A stretch of DNA of 64,000 bases, from the NCBI GenBank assembly GCA_019828595.1, contig JAHQRK010000005.1, positions 62,001-126,000 on the forward strand, written 5' to 3'. Shown in pieces: positions 1 through 11,022 of this stretch. A model generated the notes under the pieces. The model was not told the origin of the DNA. It made no database searches and worked only from the letters and a program-made list of their open reading frames with translations. The position numbers and the translations under genes were made by a program. This stretch comes from Aphanomyces cochlioides. Its lineage: Eukaryota; Oomycota; Saprolegniomycetes; Saprolegniales; Verrucalvaceae. How positions within the stretch are numbered: the first letter of the stretch is position 1; each line of letters opens with the position of its first letter.

Positions 1-1023
1 TGGTGAAGAAAAACGCTTTGCTCGAAACCCGTACAACCGTCTACCGCGCACAAAATGTTGTCTGGAGGGCACAAAACGGGAAGCGTAGAGGGAACGGCAA
101 CATTTTGTGCAATGAGGCTTGATGGAGGGACAACATGGAAGTTAGCTGGGTGTGACGTGACTTGCGAATCGTCGCAAGTATTTTCTTCAGTGTCGCTTGC
201 AATCGAGTAATCAACTAAAGTTTCCAATTCTCTCTCCGCCTTGATCTTGCTAATACGAGCACGAATCAAGGATTCCTGCCGACGCAGGCGAAAATATTCT
301 TCGGCCTCTAATGAGCTATTTGGATCGCCAATCGAGAAAGAAAAAATGCGGGCGTCGAGGGCAGACTGAGATATGTGGTTCTTCTCTTCCATTGCAGCTA
401 CAAGACTCATTTGGAATTTAGCTTGCTCGGACGCACCTACGATAAGTCTCAGCTATATATATTCAATGGATCACGTACGACTCATTTCAAACTTTGCTTT
501 TTTCGTGCCCACTGGCCTTTTCCCAACTGGACTTGGGGGTTGTCTCCTTTCAAGCGACTTCGGCGGCTCTTTGCGATGACAGATAGATTCCCACTTTGGT
601 TCGTTTTTGAGAATATTCCAGCAGTGTAAAAGTTTAAAGCTCGACTTCTTCTTATTCCACTTTTGCTCCTTATACAGAGCGAGCGCATCGTTAAGGTATT
701 GTGCTTCATTGTAGCCTGAACGAGTTATGCCTGTAGCCATTGTATAAGCAGCACGAAAGAGCGAAACATGTTTGTTTATTGTGTCTCTCCAAAGAATTTT
801 TAGACTCTCAGATGACCGCTTGCTATCCAGAGCATCACAAAGATGGCGAGTTTCGTTTGTACCTCTCATTTGGGACACTGCTGTTGTAGATATCGGCGAC
901 TTTGGAGTAAAATTGCGTTCCCTTTTGGTCTGCTCCTGCAATCGGATCCTTCGACGCCTTTAACCAAGCTTCGCACAGCAAAACTTGCTCTTCGTCGGAG
1001 TAACTCTTTCCCCGATGGGTCAT
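1..1023 (-). pseudogene. Trihelix/Myb-like protein with NAM-associated-type C-terminus; broken, runs off left edge
   Basis: The minus-strand reading starts at the ATG at 1023-1021 with a SANT/trihelix-like opening (GKSYSDEEQVLLCEAWLKAS), typical of the DNA-binding partner gene of PIF/Harbinger elements. A one-base frameshift near 865-875 moves the reading to the frame that ends at 471. That frame holds a HCWNILKNEPKW-type segment, typical of the NAM-associated C-terminal family. A GTACGT...TAG intron of 42 nt (437-478, phase 1) then joins an open frame that runs past base 1, rich in charged residues and coiled-coil-like (EAEEYFRLRRQESLIRARISK). It is divergent from the transposase relic at 1372-2421, a usual arrangement of the two genes of such elements. 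The family call is from motifs only; the frameshift could be an assembly error. Confidence 0.6.
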
Positions 1024-1371
1024 TGGAGACGAACTGGATGAACAAGAGAGAAGTACTTTGTATGTTTTGATTGGTCATCCCGATTTGCTGGCTCAGCAAT
1101 GGTTTCAATGAATATGCTGACTTTTCTACTTTTATTTGCCCTCCAGTTGGCTTATTGGAGTTTTACTGGCCCCGGTGCAATTTTTTCCAACAAATTTGTC
1201 GACAAATTTGCTGGAATGGGTGATTTGCTGGACCGGTGCGGATGCTCTAAAGTGTCTTGACAACAATCATACGACACAATCCTACTACGACTGTCGCACG
1301 ATTGTATCGTATGGTTGTGATAGTAGAATTGTCTTTCCTCTCATTCTACAACTTTATCGCAACTGCCGATC

Positions 1372-2421
1372 ATGCCATCTCCACTCGTCAAGCGAGCAGC
1401 TCTTTTGGGTCGAGTCAGTCTTCGACTTCGTCTGTACCTACTGCGTGCTCGTCCAGTCGTGCAGAGACTTACAATTCCATCTGTTACGTTCTGCTTGGAG
1501 AATTACAGTGACGCTGATTGCCTGGAAAATTTCGGTTCACTCAAAAGGACATTCGTCGATTGTTTATATGCTTACGTCTGCCAGCTATTATAGTTACACC
1601 CGAGCGAACTACATGCGATGGAATTGAGGCTCTTTGCATCTTGTTACGGCGCTTTGTTGCTCCAGATCGGTGGTCAGATTTGATGGACATGTTTGGTCGA
1701 TCAACAAGTGGGTTTTGCAACATTTTTTTGTTTGTTCTGGATTATATCTATTCCAACTTTAAAGGAATCATTTATCTCGACTTAGACAGAATTAGTGGGC
1801 GACTGCAACAGTTCAGTGAAGCAATTTCAAGAAAAGGCAGTGAAATAAATAACATTTGGGGCTTCATAGATGGCACCGTCAGAGTGCTCTAGACCGAGTG
1901 GTGATCTACGACAGCGCGTGTTATACAATGGTCATAAGCGTCGTCATGCGATTAAGTTTCAAACTGTTGTTACTCCAGATGGATTGATTTCTCATGCATT
2001 TGGCCCTGTAGAAGGTCGACGCCACGACCTAACAATTTTGAGAAAGTCCAATTTGGAAACAACTTTGGAAAATGACCGTCGATTCCGTGGCTATTTAATC
2101 TATGGTGACCCTGCCTATGGTTATTCAAATTATATTGCTTCTCCTTTCGGTGGCGCTCGTGTGACACCTGCACAACATCTTGTGAACGCCAGCATGAGTC
2201 GTGTACGCGTGAGCGTCGAATGGAGCTACGGTCAAATTTTAAAGTATTGGCCCATTGTGGACTATAAAAAAAAGCTCAAAGTTGGTGCTTGCCCGATTGG
2301 AAAAATGTATAAAGTTGCAGCCTTGTCAACCAACTGTGTGACTTGTGTACGACGCCAAAACACAAACAGTTTGTATTTTGGACTCGCGCCGCCAACCCTT
2401 GAGGAATACTTGAATGTGTAA
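1372..2421 (+). pseudogene. PIF/Harbinger-like DDE transposase, two frameshifts
   Basis: This closely resembles the intact transposase at 52316-53410 along its length. Recognisable parts are the helical N-terminal part (SDADCLENF, then RFTQKDIRRLF), WGFIDGTV with the first catalytic Asp, YLIYGDPAYG with the second Asp, and VRVSVEWSYGQ with the Glu. The reading changes frame near 1527, where a T appears to be missing from a T run, and again near 1885 just after the DGTV motif. The three catalytic residues are therefore never in one frame. The true start is unclear: a Ser-rich stretch at 1380-1480 in another frame may belong to the N-terminus. The downstream end is the stop at 2419-2421. Confidence 0.72.
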
Positions 2422-3457
2422 ATATATAATTGCAATGCATATTTTTATGGTAACCAGTTATTTAAGATTATATAATATTAAATGTTAGAGTATTCACATT
2501 GTCAATTAGACATTCTCCGGAAAACATCGGACAAATATTGCCGTTTGTATGCATCCACAGAAAATTTGTCCTGTATTTTCCAAAATACTCAAAATTCTTT
2601 TCATGATTTAATTATTTGTAGTACTACGTTTTGTATGAAATAAAATAAAGTTTGAGCGGAATGCGAATGGAATGCAATCCACAGAAGGATTTTTCTGCGG
2701 GAAAATAAGCCAATCACATTTCGAGAAAATCCCAAAAATAGCATCAAGAGAACCAGGGAGCAAAACACAGTCTGACCTTGACTGACGTTTGACGAGTCGT
2801 AGATAAGATGCAATATGATGAAGAATCTATTGCTAAGAAGTGCAGCACAACAAGCTAAGATAGTGAGAAGCGTTGAGCAGTTGAGGTGTTGTATTCCCTT
2901 TTCTTTCTGGCCACGGAACGCGATGTTTCATTTCAACTTATGGCTGGGATCTACTAGCGTGGTTTTATCACTCATCGTTATATTAGAGATATAACACCCT
3001 TAGAACAAACACTAAACTCTAAGGTAGTCTCAAGTATGCTGATGATTGCCTGCCTTTTGAAGTCAATAAAGGCATTTTCGATTGCCATTTGAGACTTACA
3101 CGTAAGAGTCGCTGTCTCATGACTTGTGTTTTTGGCCAATTAAACACCGCACAACTTTTAATAACTATTGATTGGCTGAAATATACATAGTAGGATTATT
3201 ATTCTGTGAATTCCGAAGACAAGTCATTAGTGCTTCTCACGGTTCTATCAGCACTGTCAGCTGCCAATCAGATTACAAGTTGTAACGCTGATGTACTGTC
3301 AGCGGAAAAAGCAAAACATTTTTGCTTTTCGAAAGCAACGACGCTGAAATGACTTGATTCGTTGAAATAGAACACACCACGAGATTAGATTGGTTTGCTG
3401 AAGTGAACTCTTTCATCGCTGTTAGCGAGTGACGAACCATTCATCCACCTGGACACC
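2422..3457. other. Intergenic, no gene recognised
   Basis: AT-rich sequence between the first two transposon gene pairs. It contains scattered GATTGG/CCAAT motifs, for example at 3170-3176. I see no coding pattern or RNA gene. It probably holds terminal regions of the flanking elements, but I could not identify matching inverted repeats. Confidence 0.4.
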
Positions 3458-4131
3458 ATGGCGAAAGAGAAATGGAGCGACGAGGAGACCAGTAGTCTCA
3501 TTGCATACTGGGAGGATCACTTGAGGGATATAAATGGTTGAAGACACCCTTCTATGAAGCGGCAGCTCAGACAATTGGAACAAAAAGCGCCAAGTCTGTG
3601 AAGAATCGGTGTGAACACCTCGAGCGGAAGTATGTTGCCATCAAGGAAAAAATGAATGCCTCGGGTTTTGGAGTACGGGACAACGATCCGCCCACGCTCA
3701 GAGCGACCATCACGAAGGAGCTGAAGTGGTATTACGAGCTGGATGAAATCCTCGGCTTGTCTGCTCAAATTCGTACGCAAGCCCTTGTCGACACAACTCG
3801 GCCAAGTACTCCAACGAATGTCAATGAACAAGAGAATGACGAAGTGGGAGTAGAGAGTATTGCCTCCACTGCGGTGACAACTTTGAACATGCCAGAGCTC
3901 AGTGCTACCAATGCAAATAGCTCAGTGGCCGATGGCAAAACTGTCAACAGCAACTCCAACAAACGGAAAGCAGCCGAGTCCATCACAGAAGTTCTCTTGA
4001 GCTTGGGGGAGAGAGGCCTTGAGCTTGAGCGTGGGCGACTCGAATTGAAGCAGCGACAATTTGAGTTTGAAATTCTCACGCGCCGTGAAGAAATGGAGCA
4101 ACGCCGACGCGAATTTGAAATGATGCATTAA
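3458..4131 (+). pseudogene. Myb/SANT-like DNA-binding protein of a PIF/Harbinger element, one frameshift
   Basis: The ATG at 3458 opens a SANT-like helix (KEKWSDEETSSLIAYWEDH), but this frame stops at 3539. The reading continues one base back as KWLKTPFYEAAAQTIG..KSVKNRCEHLERKY, the rest of a trihelix/Myb-SANT fold. It ends in a charged coiled coil (LELERGRLELKQRQFEFEIL) at 4131. A one-base indel near 3525-3535 explains the break. It converges on the intact transposase ending at 4220, only 88 bp away, the same tail-to-tail layout as the complete element at 51255-53636. In this group the Myb-like protein is thought to bring the transposase to the element ends. Confidence 0.72.
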
Positions 4132-4219
4132 ACGGCGAAAGCGCAGTACGATCTCGACAAGATGACTTTAGAAGCAAAGATTCGAAAGCTTGGGAAGTCC
4201 ATTAAACTTCATTACAAGG

Positions 4220-5449
4220 TTATGTGAAGCCAACGTGGCGCAGCACTAAGTGTTTTTGAGTCTCTAACATAAACTCTGAGGTCGGAGTCCAGATTCCGCC
4301 GTCCTCACAATCGTCAGCTTCTTCACTATCGTCGTCTTGGTCTTCTCGTGCTTGGATGGCGTCGTCGTCTGAGTATTCAGCATTTCTCTCATCGTCAGCA
4401 GTGATGCAAATGTTATGAATAATCACGCATGCGAAAATCATACGGACCACCGAGTCTTGACACTCTTCATCACGCAGGATATTGAAGAATCCATCCCGAA
4501 GTCGAGAAAAACGAGCTTTTAACATCCCTATGCAATGCTCAATGGTCATACGCATTGAGGAAAAGTGGAAGTTGAATCGCTTGTTTTCTCGAATCTTGGC
4601 TTTTGGGTTCTTGTAGGGACGCATCAAGTGGCTTTGCAATGCGTAAGCTGAGTCGCCAAGGAGAAATTCGCCATCGGAAAAGAACTCACTCGGTTGAATG
4701 GCTATTCCCATGGACTTATGTTGTCGACTGTAGTGGACGCTGCTGGGAAATCCAATCAATGCAGCTCGTACTCTTCGTTCATGGTCGCAAACGATTTGTC
4801 CACCCAGTGCATATCGCGATTTTCGATTGAAAAACACTTCGTGCTCCTCTTGAGGCTTGTATTTCAACTCAAACGCCGTGCCATCTATCATGCCAACTGC
4901 CCCCCGTAACCCCGACGTCGATGCGATTGCTGCTGATATCTTTTTTCTCTCGGCAGAGGATGGCCACGAGACGTACTCAGCCAGGCAACTGTACAATGCT
5001 GTCGTTACGCGGATAGCAAACTTTCTTACCGTACTTTCACCAATTCCAAAGTGTTGTGCAATGTTATGGTAAGAGCCACCGACACCACTCGTAGCCATGT
5101 AATAAACAAAAACTTGGAGCTGTAGTTCGATAGGGGCTTGAGACGGCCCATTTTTGTATTGGAATAAGTTGGTGCTGCGCAAGATAGCCACGACTTGATG
5201 AAAAGTTTCCATGGACATTCGAACATCGCGTGTGGCTCGTACAGTATCCAATGACGATAGATGTGCGGCGGTCCATCGACCGATTTTACTCACAGTGGAC
5301 CTCGCAGCAAGGTATCGACGGCTTTTTATAAGAGAATAGAGATGAGGGAGAAAGCGATAGATTCTCCTGAAGACCGGTGAGGAGTGATAGAGGGCCAAGA
5401 ACGGTTCCAACTCGCGGAGTAAGTCTTCTCTGGTCGTCTCTTCATGCAT
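4220..5449 (-). CDS. PIF/Harbinger-type transposase (DDE_Tnp_4), intact ORF
   Basis: This is an uninterrupted reading of 409 residues. I take the ATG at 5449 (MHEETTRED) as start, because codons upstream begin only with TTG. The N-terminal half is helical and includes a helix-turn-helix-like segment (HFGIGESTVRKFAIRV). The nuclease core shows all three acidic residues in context: GMIDGTAF, LLGDSAYAL and MTIEHCIGMLKARF. The C-terminus is strongly acidic (runs of D/E). Known family role: cut-and-paste transposition in the nucleus with a 3-bp target duplication. It pairs with the convergent Myb-like pseudogene at 3458-4131, so the element could move only if a partner protein acts in trans. Terminal repeats of this copy were not found. 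Confidence 0.88.
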   Translation of the reverse strand: MHEETTREDLLRELEPFLALYHSSPVFRRIYRFLPHLYSLIKSRRYLAARSTVSKIGRWTAAHLSSLDTVRATRDVRMSMETFHQVVAILRSTNLFQYKNGPSQAPIELQLQVFVYYMATSGVGGSYHNIAQHFGIGESTVRKFAIRVTTALYSCLAEYVSWPSSAERKKISAAIASTSGLRGAVGMIDGTAFELKYKPQEEHEVFFNRKSRYALGGQIVCDHERRVRAALIGFPSSVHYSRQHKSMGIAIQPSEFFSDGEFLLGDSAYALQSHLMRPYKNPKAKIRENKRFNFHFSSMRMTIEHCIGMLKARFSRLRDGFFNILRDEECQDSVVRMIFACVIIHNICITADDERNAEYSDDDAIQAREDQDDDSEEADDCEDGGIWTPTSEFMLETQKHLVLRHVGFT

Positions 5450-6210
5450 CCTGAACAAGCGATTGATTCAAACTGGCTTTTGCTAACAGCCAGATATCAG
5501 TGCGTGCTGTTCTCACGGTTTGCTCCATCAGCGCGATTTTGATTGGATGAATTCTGCTTTCAGCAGCAGCCGCAACAGCAACCGTGAGACCCACTATTTT
5601 ATTACCGTTAATGAAGCTCTCAATGACTTTGTTAAACATAGCGTTTTGTTCGCTTCGAATCCGCTGCTCTTTCTCTCCAATTCAAGGCGCTGCATACGAT
5701 ACGTATGGTCGTCTTCATGCTTCTTTTTTTCGAACTCCAAAACACTTGCCACTGTTTCGTCTTCAGTTGGTACTGGCTTGCGTTGCGTAGATGTTTTGCG
5801 ACGCTTTACGACTCGCTCTTCCGCCTCCTGGCAGAGTTGAGAGCCTACTGTTTCCATGGCTTCTTGGATTTGAGCCTTTTGTTCCAACTTCGCCTTTTTT
5901 TCGACTCCAGCGTCGTCCATAGCCATTATAATATCCTGTAACAATTGATTTTTTTCGGTTACCTCCTCTGCACTCCCGCTTCCTCTCAGACGCTGCGCCT
6001 TGTCTGTCGCTTTGAACTGACAAACTAAGCTCGCAAATCGCGCTTTGGCAGATCGGTAGGGGATAGCAAGATCCCACAACAGAGACAACTCGCTGGCAAC
6101 AGTCGTCCACCGCTCGATAAGCTTGCCATACTCAGCATCGTGAGGCGCTGTTCGGGCGATTTGTCCATTTCCTCAGTCCATGCGATGTGTTTCTGGTCAG
6201 TCTTGGGCAT
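5442..6210 (-). pseudogene. Second Myb/SANT-like partner protein, frameshifted
   Basis: The minus-strand reading begins MPKTDQKHIAWTEEMDKS near 6210. It changes frame around 6088-6110 into ..AIPYRSAKARFASLVCQF..TEKNQLLQDIIMAMDDAG, and again around 5600-5640 at the C-terminus (MFNKVIESFINGNK). It is clearly related to the intact protein at 51516-52163: both share the LLQDLIMRMDEA, EQLCRDAEERVxKR and LEFEKKKHxDDHxYRM blocks. It therefore belongs to the lineage of the 52316 transposase, not to that of its neighbour at 4220-5449. Two different elements thus abut at about 5450-5560. The end is set at the stop at 5442, inside the start region of the transposase. Confidence 0.66.
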
Positions 6211-6310
6211 CGCGCAAATTCGAAACTATAGCTCTGATGTGTGCTGTGATCTGTGTCATGATTTAAAATCCCTTTATTTGATTGGCTAACTACAAAAATT
6301 GCATTTCACC

Positions 6311-6434
6311 TCACTTTGCAGTTTTCACCACTTGGAAAGTGCAATCTGTTCTGCATTTCAAGTGATGAATCCTGTAAACCAAATTTCGAACTAACAGCTG
6401 TAAAGTCAAATCGAAGTTCCTTGCTGCAAAGTGA
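6311..6434. repeat. 124-bp segment bounded by 11-bp inverted repeats (MITE-like)
   Basis: TCACTTTGCAG at 6311-6321 is the exact reverse complement of CTGCAAAGTGA at 6424-6434. No convincing target duplication flanks it, so it may be a small non-autonomous element or a chance pair. Confidence 0.35.
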
Positions 6435-6896
6435 ACTTTTCAGATTTGCTAAATAACGGTGGATCGGGATGTCACTTTTTTGTATATCCGTATACGGATA
6501 TACTCTCATTTACGCTCACGGCCTGCCATTCCTCTCGCCAAACAATGCTCTCCAAGCTTTACCACTTGGTGGAAACCATCATCTATACCATACTGGTCCT
6601 TCCTCATTTCATGTAAAAGATCTAGAAGTGGTCATTCAAATACGATATTCTCCTAAGTGCTCGAGGTTTGAGCACAAGCCGTGTGCTGCGACTGACAAAG
6701 ACTCTTCGTCGTATGCCTTTCACAGCATACCCCGGGAATATCGAAAGGTTATCGGGATCATAGAAGAATCCGATCATCGATGATCAGCATCGTCTCCAAT
6801 GATGTGGTATTGAATCTCGACCATCGTCTTTTGTGTGTCTGCCATGACTTCGTCTCTTCAGACAACCAGAAAGAGCAAAAGCAAAAGTGCAACATG

Positions 6897-6918
6897 AAAG
6901 TACCTCAGGAGGTACTTT
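6897..6918. repeat. 10-bp perfect palindrome with 2-nt centre
   Basis: AAAGTACCTC-AG-GAGGTACTTT reads the same on both strands apart from the 2-nt centre. Its function is unknown. Confidence 0.6.
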
Positions 6919-7250
6919 AAAAAATGTGAAAGTGAAAGCATATTTTTATTCAAATTTTAATTGTTTGAAAGCAAAAGCAAAAGCAGAATTTTCTATATTG
7001 ATACCCCCTAATGCCTCTATTAGTGGGTGTCAAAGTAACAACACGATGAAATCAACAAATTAGAAAATGGATTTGATTGGTCAAAATCTACTTGCCATTG
7101 CCTTGCCTACTTGTCAAAGAAAGATGGCAATTCGACAATAATAGGTTTTACAGGTTACCCTTCATGTGGAAAAAGTATAATGTTTCGGAGAAAACGAATG
7201 TGATTGGTGGACGGGTGTGCCCTTAACCGTTGCCGACGGGTCAGGCAAAC

Positions 7251-8202
7251 ATGGCTTCGGCAAGACAACGATCCACTGTGAAAGGCAAGCCCGTAATGTG
7301 GCAAACTGATGGCGTCGACGGCGGTAAATCCAGTATGGACATCTTAATTAGTTGGCTTAGTAACGAGACTAACTACGTCAAATGGCGTGGAGGTGATAAA
7401 CACTCTGGAGCAACAAAATCCTCGCTTGCAGGCGAAATTGTGCGCATAATGATTCAAAATGGCATACATAATCGCAATCCAAAAGACGTCTTGGCCAAAA
7501 TTTCATCCATTGAGTCGTCTTAACGTGAAGCTGGAGAATGGAGAGAGCACACCGGTCAAGGCATTGAAGACGAAGACTCAATTAAAAATGAACTTAAGCG
7601 TCGGTGCCCCTACTTTTTTGAACTAGATGAAGTGATGTGTGATCGGGCGTCAACACAGCCTTTAGTCACAAGTGAACAGCTTGACAACCAATGTAATGGC
7701 GAGATTCTTAGTGACAGTGAAGATGAGTGTGATGCCAAAAACACCCCGTCGAAAAAAACTAAACAACTGGATGCATCGACAATATCAACTTCAAATAGTC
7801 AAAGGAAGAGGAGTGCGATGCAAGCCAAAATTGATGATTGGACTGAGATCACCCGTCAATCATACAGTTTACGACAAGATGAAGTAAGATTTCATCATAA
7901 TCATTCCTATTTAGTTTCTTTACTTTTAATAGATTAAACAAAAAGAAGAGGAAATTCGTATGAAGCGTGACATTGACGAAAAGAGACTTCAGCTAGAAAT
8001 GCAACGTGAGCAGCGTCTTGCTGAAGAGTCAAAATTGAATAAGGAGATCCTTGAATTAAAAGCGGCAGAAACCGTGTGGGATTTTGAATACAAGAAAGAA
8101 ATACAAGGCATGGAGAAACGAATGAAAATCGTTGAAACGCGTCGCAGGCTTAAAAGCGACGGCTGGTCCGAGGAAGAAATCGACTATGTGTGCCCTCTGT
8201 AG
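7251..8202 (+). pseudogene. Myb-like/coiled-coil partner gene with one intron and an in-frame stop
   Basis: The ATG at 7251 (MASARQRSTVKGK) starts a reading that would give about 300 residues: exon 7251-7883, a 49-nt phase-0 intron (GTAAGA at 7884 to TAG at 7932), and exon 7933-8202. One in-frame TAA at 7521-7523 interrupts it, and the same frame continues past it (REAGEWREHTGQGIEDEDS). The N-terminal half has a WLSNETNYVKWRGG-type segment typical of transposon-associated Myb-like proteins. The second exon is a charged coiled coil (EEIRMKRDIDEKRLQLEMQ) ending WSEEEIDYVCPL. It is the partner gene of the transposase at 9089-10221. Confidence 0.68.
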
Positions 8203-8489
8203 TGATTCCAAACTCTATAGTGATTTCAATTTGCATAAGTAGCACAATAAATTCATTTGCCATTGTTTCTGCCTTTTGTCAAAGTTGTTGTCATTGGTTG
8301 AGTCTCAAATGTCTGTCCTTGGAGCAATTCCCCTCAAGTAGAGTAACGATTTACCAAGCGATATCATTCTCTAGATTAAATCACTGCATTAATATGGTTT
8401 ATGAATACGTAGTTTTCAAAAATTTGACCCCTGGAGAATATTCTCCATACACGACATCCTCCTTGTGTCGTCGACGAATACTGTGGTGA

Positions 8490-8973
8490 GATGCTTAGTA
8501 CCAGCGACGATGAGTGTGATTCGGAAAAGAACTCGTCAAAAAATTAAAACATCAGAAAGCATAGACCAAACCAAAATTCGAATAGCCAAAGGAAAAGGTG
8601 TGAGATAAAAGCCAAATTGACGACTGGGATGAGATTACCCGTCAATCATGCAGTTTACGACATGACGAAGTAAGATTTTATCATTACTTGTCATATTCAT
8701 TCCTAAGAGCTTAGTAGACTAAACATACAAGAGGAAATTCGAGTGAATTGTGATAATGACGAAAATCGACTTCAACTTGATTTGCAAGGTGACCAGCGTC
8801 TTGCAGATGAGTCCAAATTGAATAAGGATATCCTGGAATTGATAGTTGCCGAAAACATTAGGAATTTTGAAAACAAGCAAAAAACTCAAGGCATGGAGAA
8901 AAGAAGTGAAACGCGACGCAAATGTAAACGACGGCTTGTCTGAGGAAGGAGTTGACTACATGTGCCCTCTGTA
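8490..8973 (+). pseudogene. Degenerate tandem duplicate of the 3' half of the 7251-8202 gene
   Basis: The sequence repeats, with many changes, the stretch from about 7690 to 8260: the acidic DDECDSEKNSSK region, the intron-flanking bases, the coiled-coil exon (ENRLQLDLQGDQRLADESKLN at 8755-8816), the EGVDYMCPL ending, and even the downstream TAGTGATTCCAAA. The frames are broken near 8545 and 8943. It is a partial local duplication, with no independent start. Confidence 0.65.
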
Positions 8974-9088
8974 GTGATTCCAAAGGTAATAATGATGTCA
9001 ATTTGCGTAAGTAGCATAATAAATTCATTTCCAATTGTAGAATCAATTCAATCTCTACATTAACATTGTTTATCTACGCAAAGCACGT

Positions 9089-10221
9089 TCAAAACATCGA
9101 CCCCTCAAGAATGGTCTCCAAACACGCCATCCTTCGTGTGTTGTCGTCGATAATACCGTCCATTACATCAATATCACTAGATGGGAAGCACGTAATACAA
9201 CCCCTGACATCAGCATTGCAATAACAATTCGTTTGTGTTTCTATCCAGTCATCAGGCACAACATCATGTTTTCGCAGGAGAAAATTGTGCAATATACATG
9301 AGGCAAGAATAATTTGGATCACTCCTATCATTGATTCTTTTCCATCGACTTGTCTTCTTATACGTTTGAGATGCTGGAAACGACCTTTCAGCATTCCTAT
9401 ACAATGCTCGGCTATTATTCTCCCTTTTGCCAGTTGAGTATTAAAATATTCTTTCATTGGAGGCATTCGTTGATGCGGTGACGCCTTAAACGCAGGGGTC
9501 GAGACGGCTTATAAGCTGAATCTCCTAGAAGGTATTGACTTGGGCTGAAATATTCTTCCCATTTGAGATGTAGTTTGCAGTTTCTCCAAATTCGATTATC
9601 ATGAGTAGATCCAGCCCGACCTGTAAAAATATCCCGAATTACTCCACGTTCATCACATACAATTTGGCCAGCGACAGCATAGCACCCCTTCCTGGAATAA
9701 TAATCCTCTCCATGCAATGTTGGTTTGTTCTCAAATGGAAATAGAGTACCGTCGATATATCCAATACAATTTTCAAATCCACAGATTAACTTGATTTTTG
9801 ACGCAATCTTTTGTGATTCGTCAATGTTTGGCCATGTAATTAGTCTACTCCGTAGATCGAGAACTGCTTGCAATGTACGATATATATATTTTGCTACAGT
9901 GCCACTTCCAATATCAAAAAATGATGCCATGTGAGGATTTGAACATGCATTGCCATTTGTGCCTATATAATACAAAAACACCAAGAGATGATATTCTGTC
10001 AATGCTTTTTTCATCTTGCCATCCACGCAAGCAAAGCAACGCGAATTTGTCAATTCGTCCACCAGACTCCAAAAGGACGACCTGTCAATTCGAAATCTAT
10101 TACTTAAGGCTCTAACGCAACACGTAAGTACGAGACTAAGTACGAGAGTAATTTTTACATACAAAGTCAAGTCAACAAATGAGCAATTTTTATATACTTT
10201 ATCCAAGTACAAAATGAGCAA
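9089..10221 (-). pseudogene. PIF/Harbinger-type transposase, one frameshift
   Basis: Two overlapping minus-strand readings (10221-9454 and 9466-9089) make one transposase. The first carries a helical domain (FRIDRSSFWSLVDELTN), GYIDGTLFPFE with the first Asp and YLLGDSAYK with the second. The second begins KEYFNTQLAKGRII and has AEHCIGMLKGRF with the catalytic Glu, then a 3' tail. A one-base shift near 9470-9490 separates them, so the triad is not in one frame. The N-terminus is uncertain: residues before about 10110 look non-coding (short repeats of GAGCAATTTTTA), and an upstream exon may be missing. It belongs with the Myb-like gene at 7251-8202, as a convergent pair inside the TIR-bounded unit. 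Confidence 0.72.
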
Positions 10222-11022
10222 TTTTTACATACAAACGCCAAGTCAAAAAAAGAGTAATTTGAGACAAGTTCGTTCATGCACCCATGATGCTGGACGTGGC
10301 AGTTGTCGATAATATTAATAATCAAACAATTCCACATAAAAAATGAAAATATTGTCCTACTATTTAAAATAATACCTGCCAAAGACGAGATGAATGGCAG
10401 TTGGGTTTTTCTGGGACGATGCAAGGTGAGATGCATGTCTTAGGATAGCTTCACTCGGGCAGAAAAGGCCGCTGAATAAGCGGTCAACACACTGTGCAGT
10501 AGGGTGACGAGCCCTTTCTGCCACTTTAAGCCATACCCTGGCCAGAGGCTTGGACTCCGAAAGGCGAATTCCGACGCGATATGCGAATGTTACGAAGTAG
10601 GGCCTTTTTGGCTCGAAATACCGGACATTTTCATAGAGCAGCTAGGGACAGCTAAAACGTGTGTTTTTACTGTATTTTCATATTGACTTTGGACGAGTAA
10701 ATCCTCTCCCCATAGTTCAACTTTTTACAGTAAGGGGACAATGTGTAACGTTGGTTACCACTATTGCAACTGATGGTGCTACTTTTTTTGACGGAGTACC
10801 ACTGTTGATAGTGGGCCTACGGCGAGTAGATTGAATCACTTCAGGGGTGTTTCATGATACTTAGCAGGTGTATTACCCAGTATCAAAGTTTCAACTCATT
10901 GGATGTACGAGTTCAAAACGCGATATTAAACAAAGTGATGTTTAATAAATACCGCGAACTCTGTACGATTTATGAAAGAAATGAGTAGTATTTTCTGGCA
11001 AACCACATTATGTTAAGCTTAA
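10222..11022. other. Intergenic between transposase and Helitron
   Basis: No gene is supported. The proximal 80 bp contains a loose direct repeat (GAGCAATTTTTA twice at 10178-10229). The 5' end of the Helitron should lie here or just downstream, but I could not fix a TC terminus. Confidence 0.4.

Larger units (their letters stand above)
6211..7021. other. Intergenic with small inverted repeats
   Basis: No gene is visible. The stretch contains an 11-bp inverted repeat pair (6311-6434), a 10-bp palindrome (6897-6918), poly-purine GCAAAAGC runs and, at 6998-7009, a TTGATACCCCCT end motif. That motif resembles the terminus of the adjoining 7022-17079 element, in the opposite orientation. Confidence 0.5.

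Noticed and set aside
3237..5516. TTCTCACGG direct repeat at about 3237 and 5506 as ends of the element around 4220-5449
   Set aside because: The repeats are direct, not inverted, are 11 bp long, and have no matching duplication.
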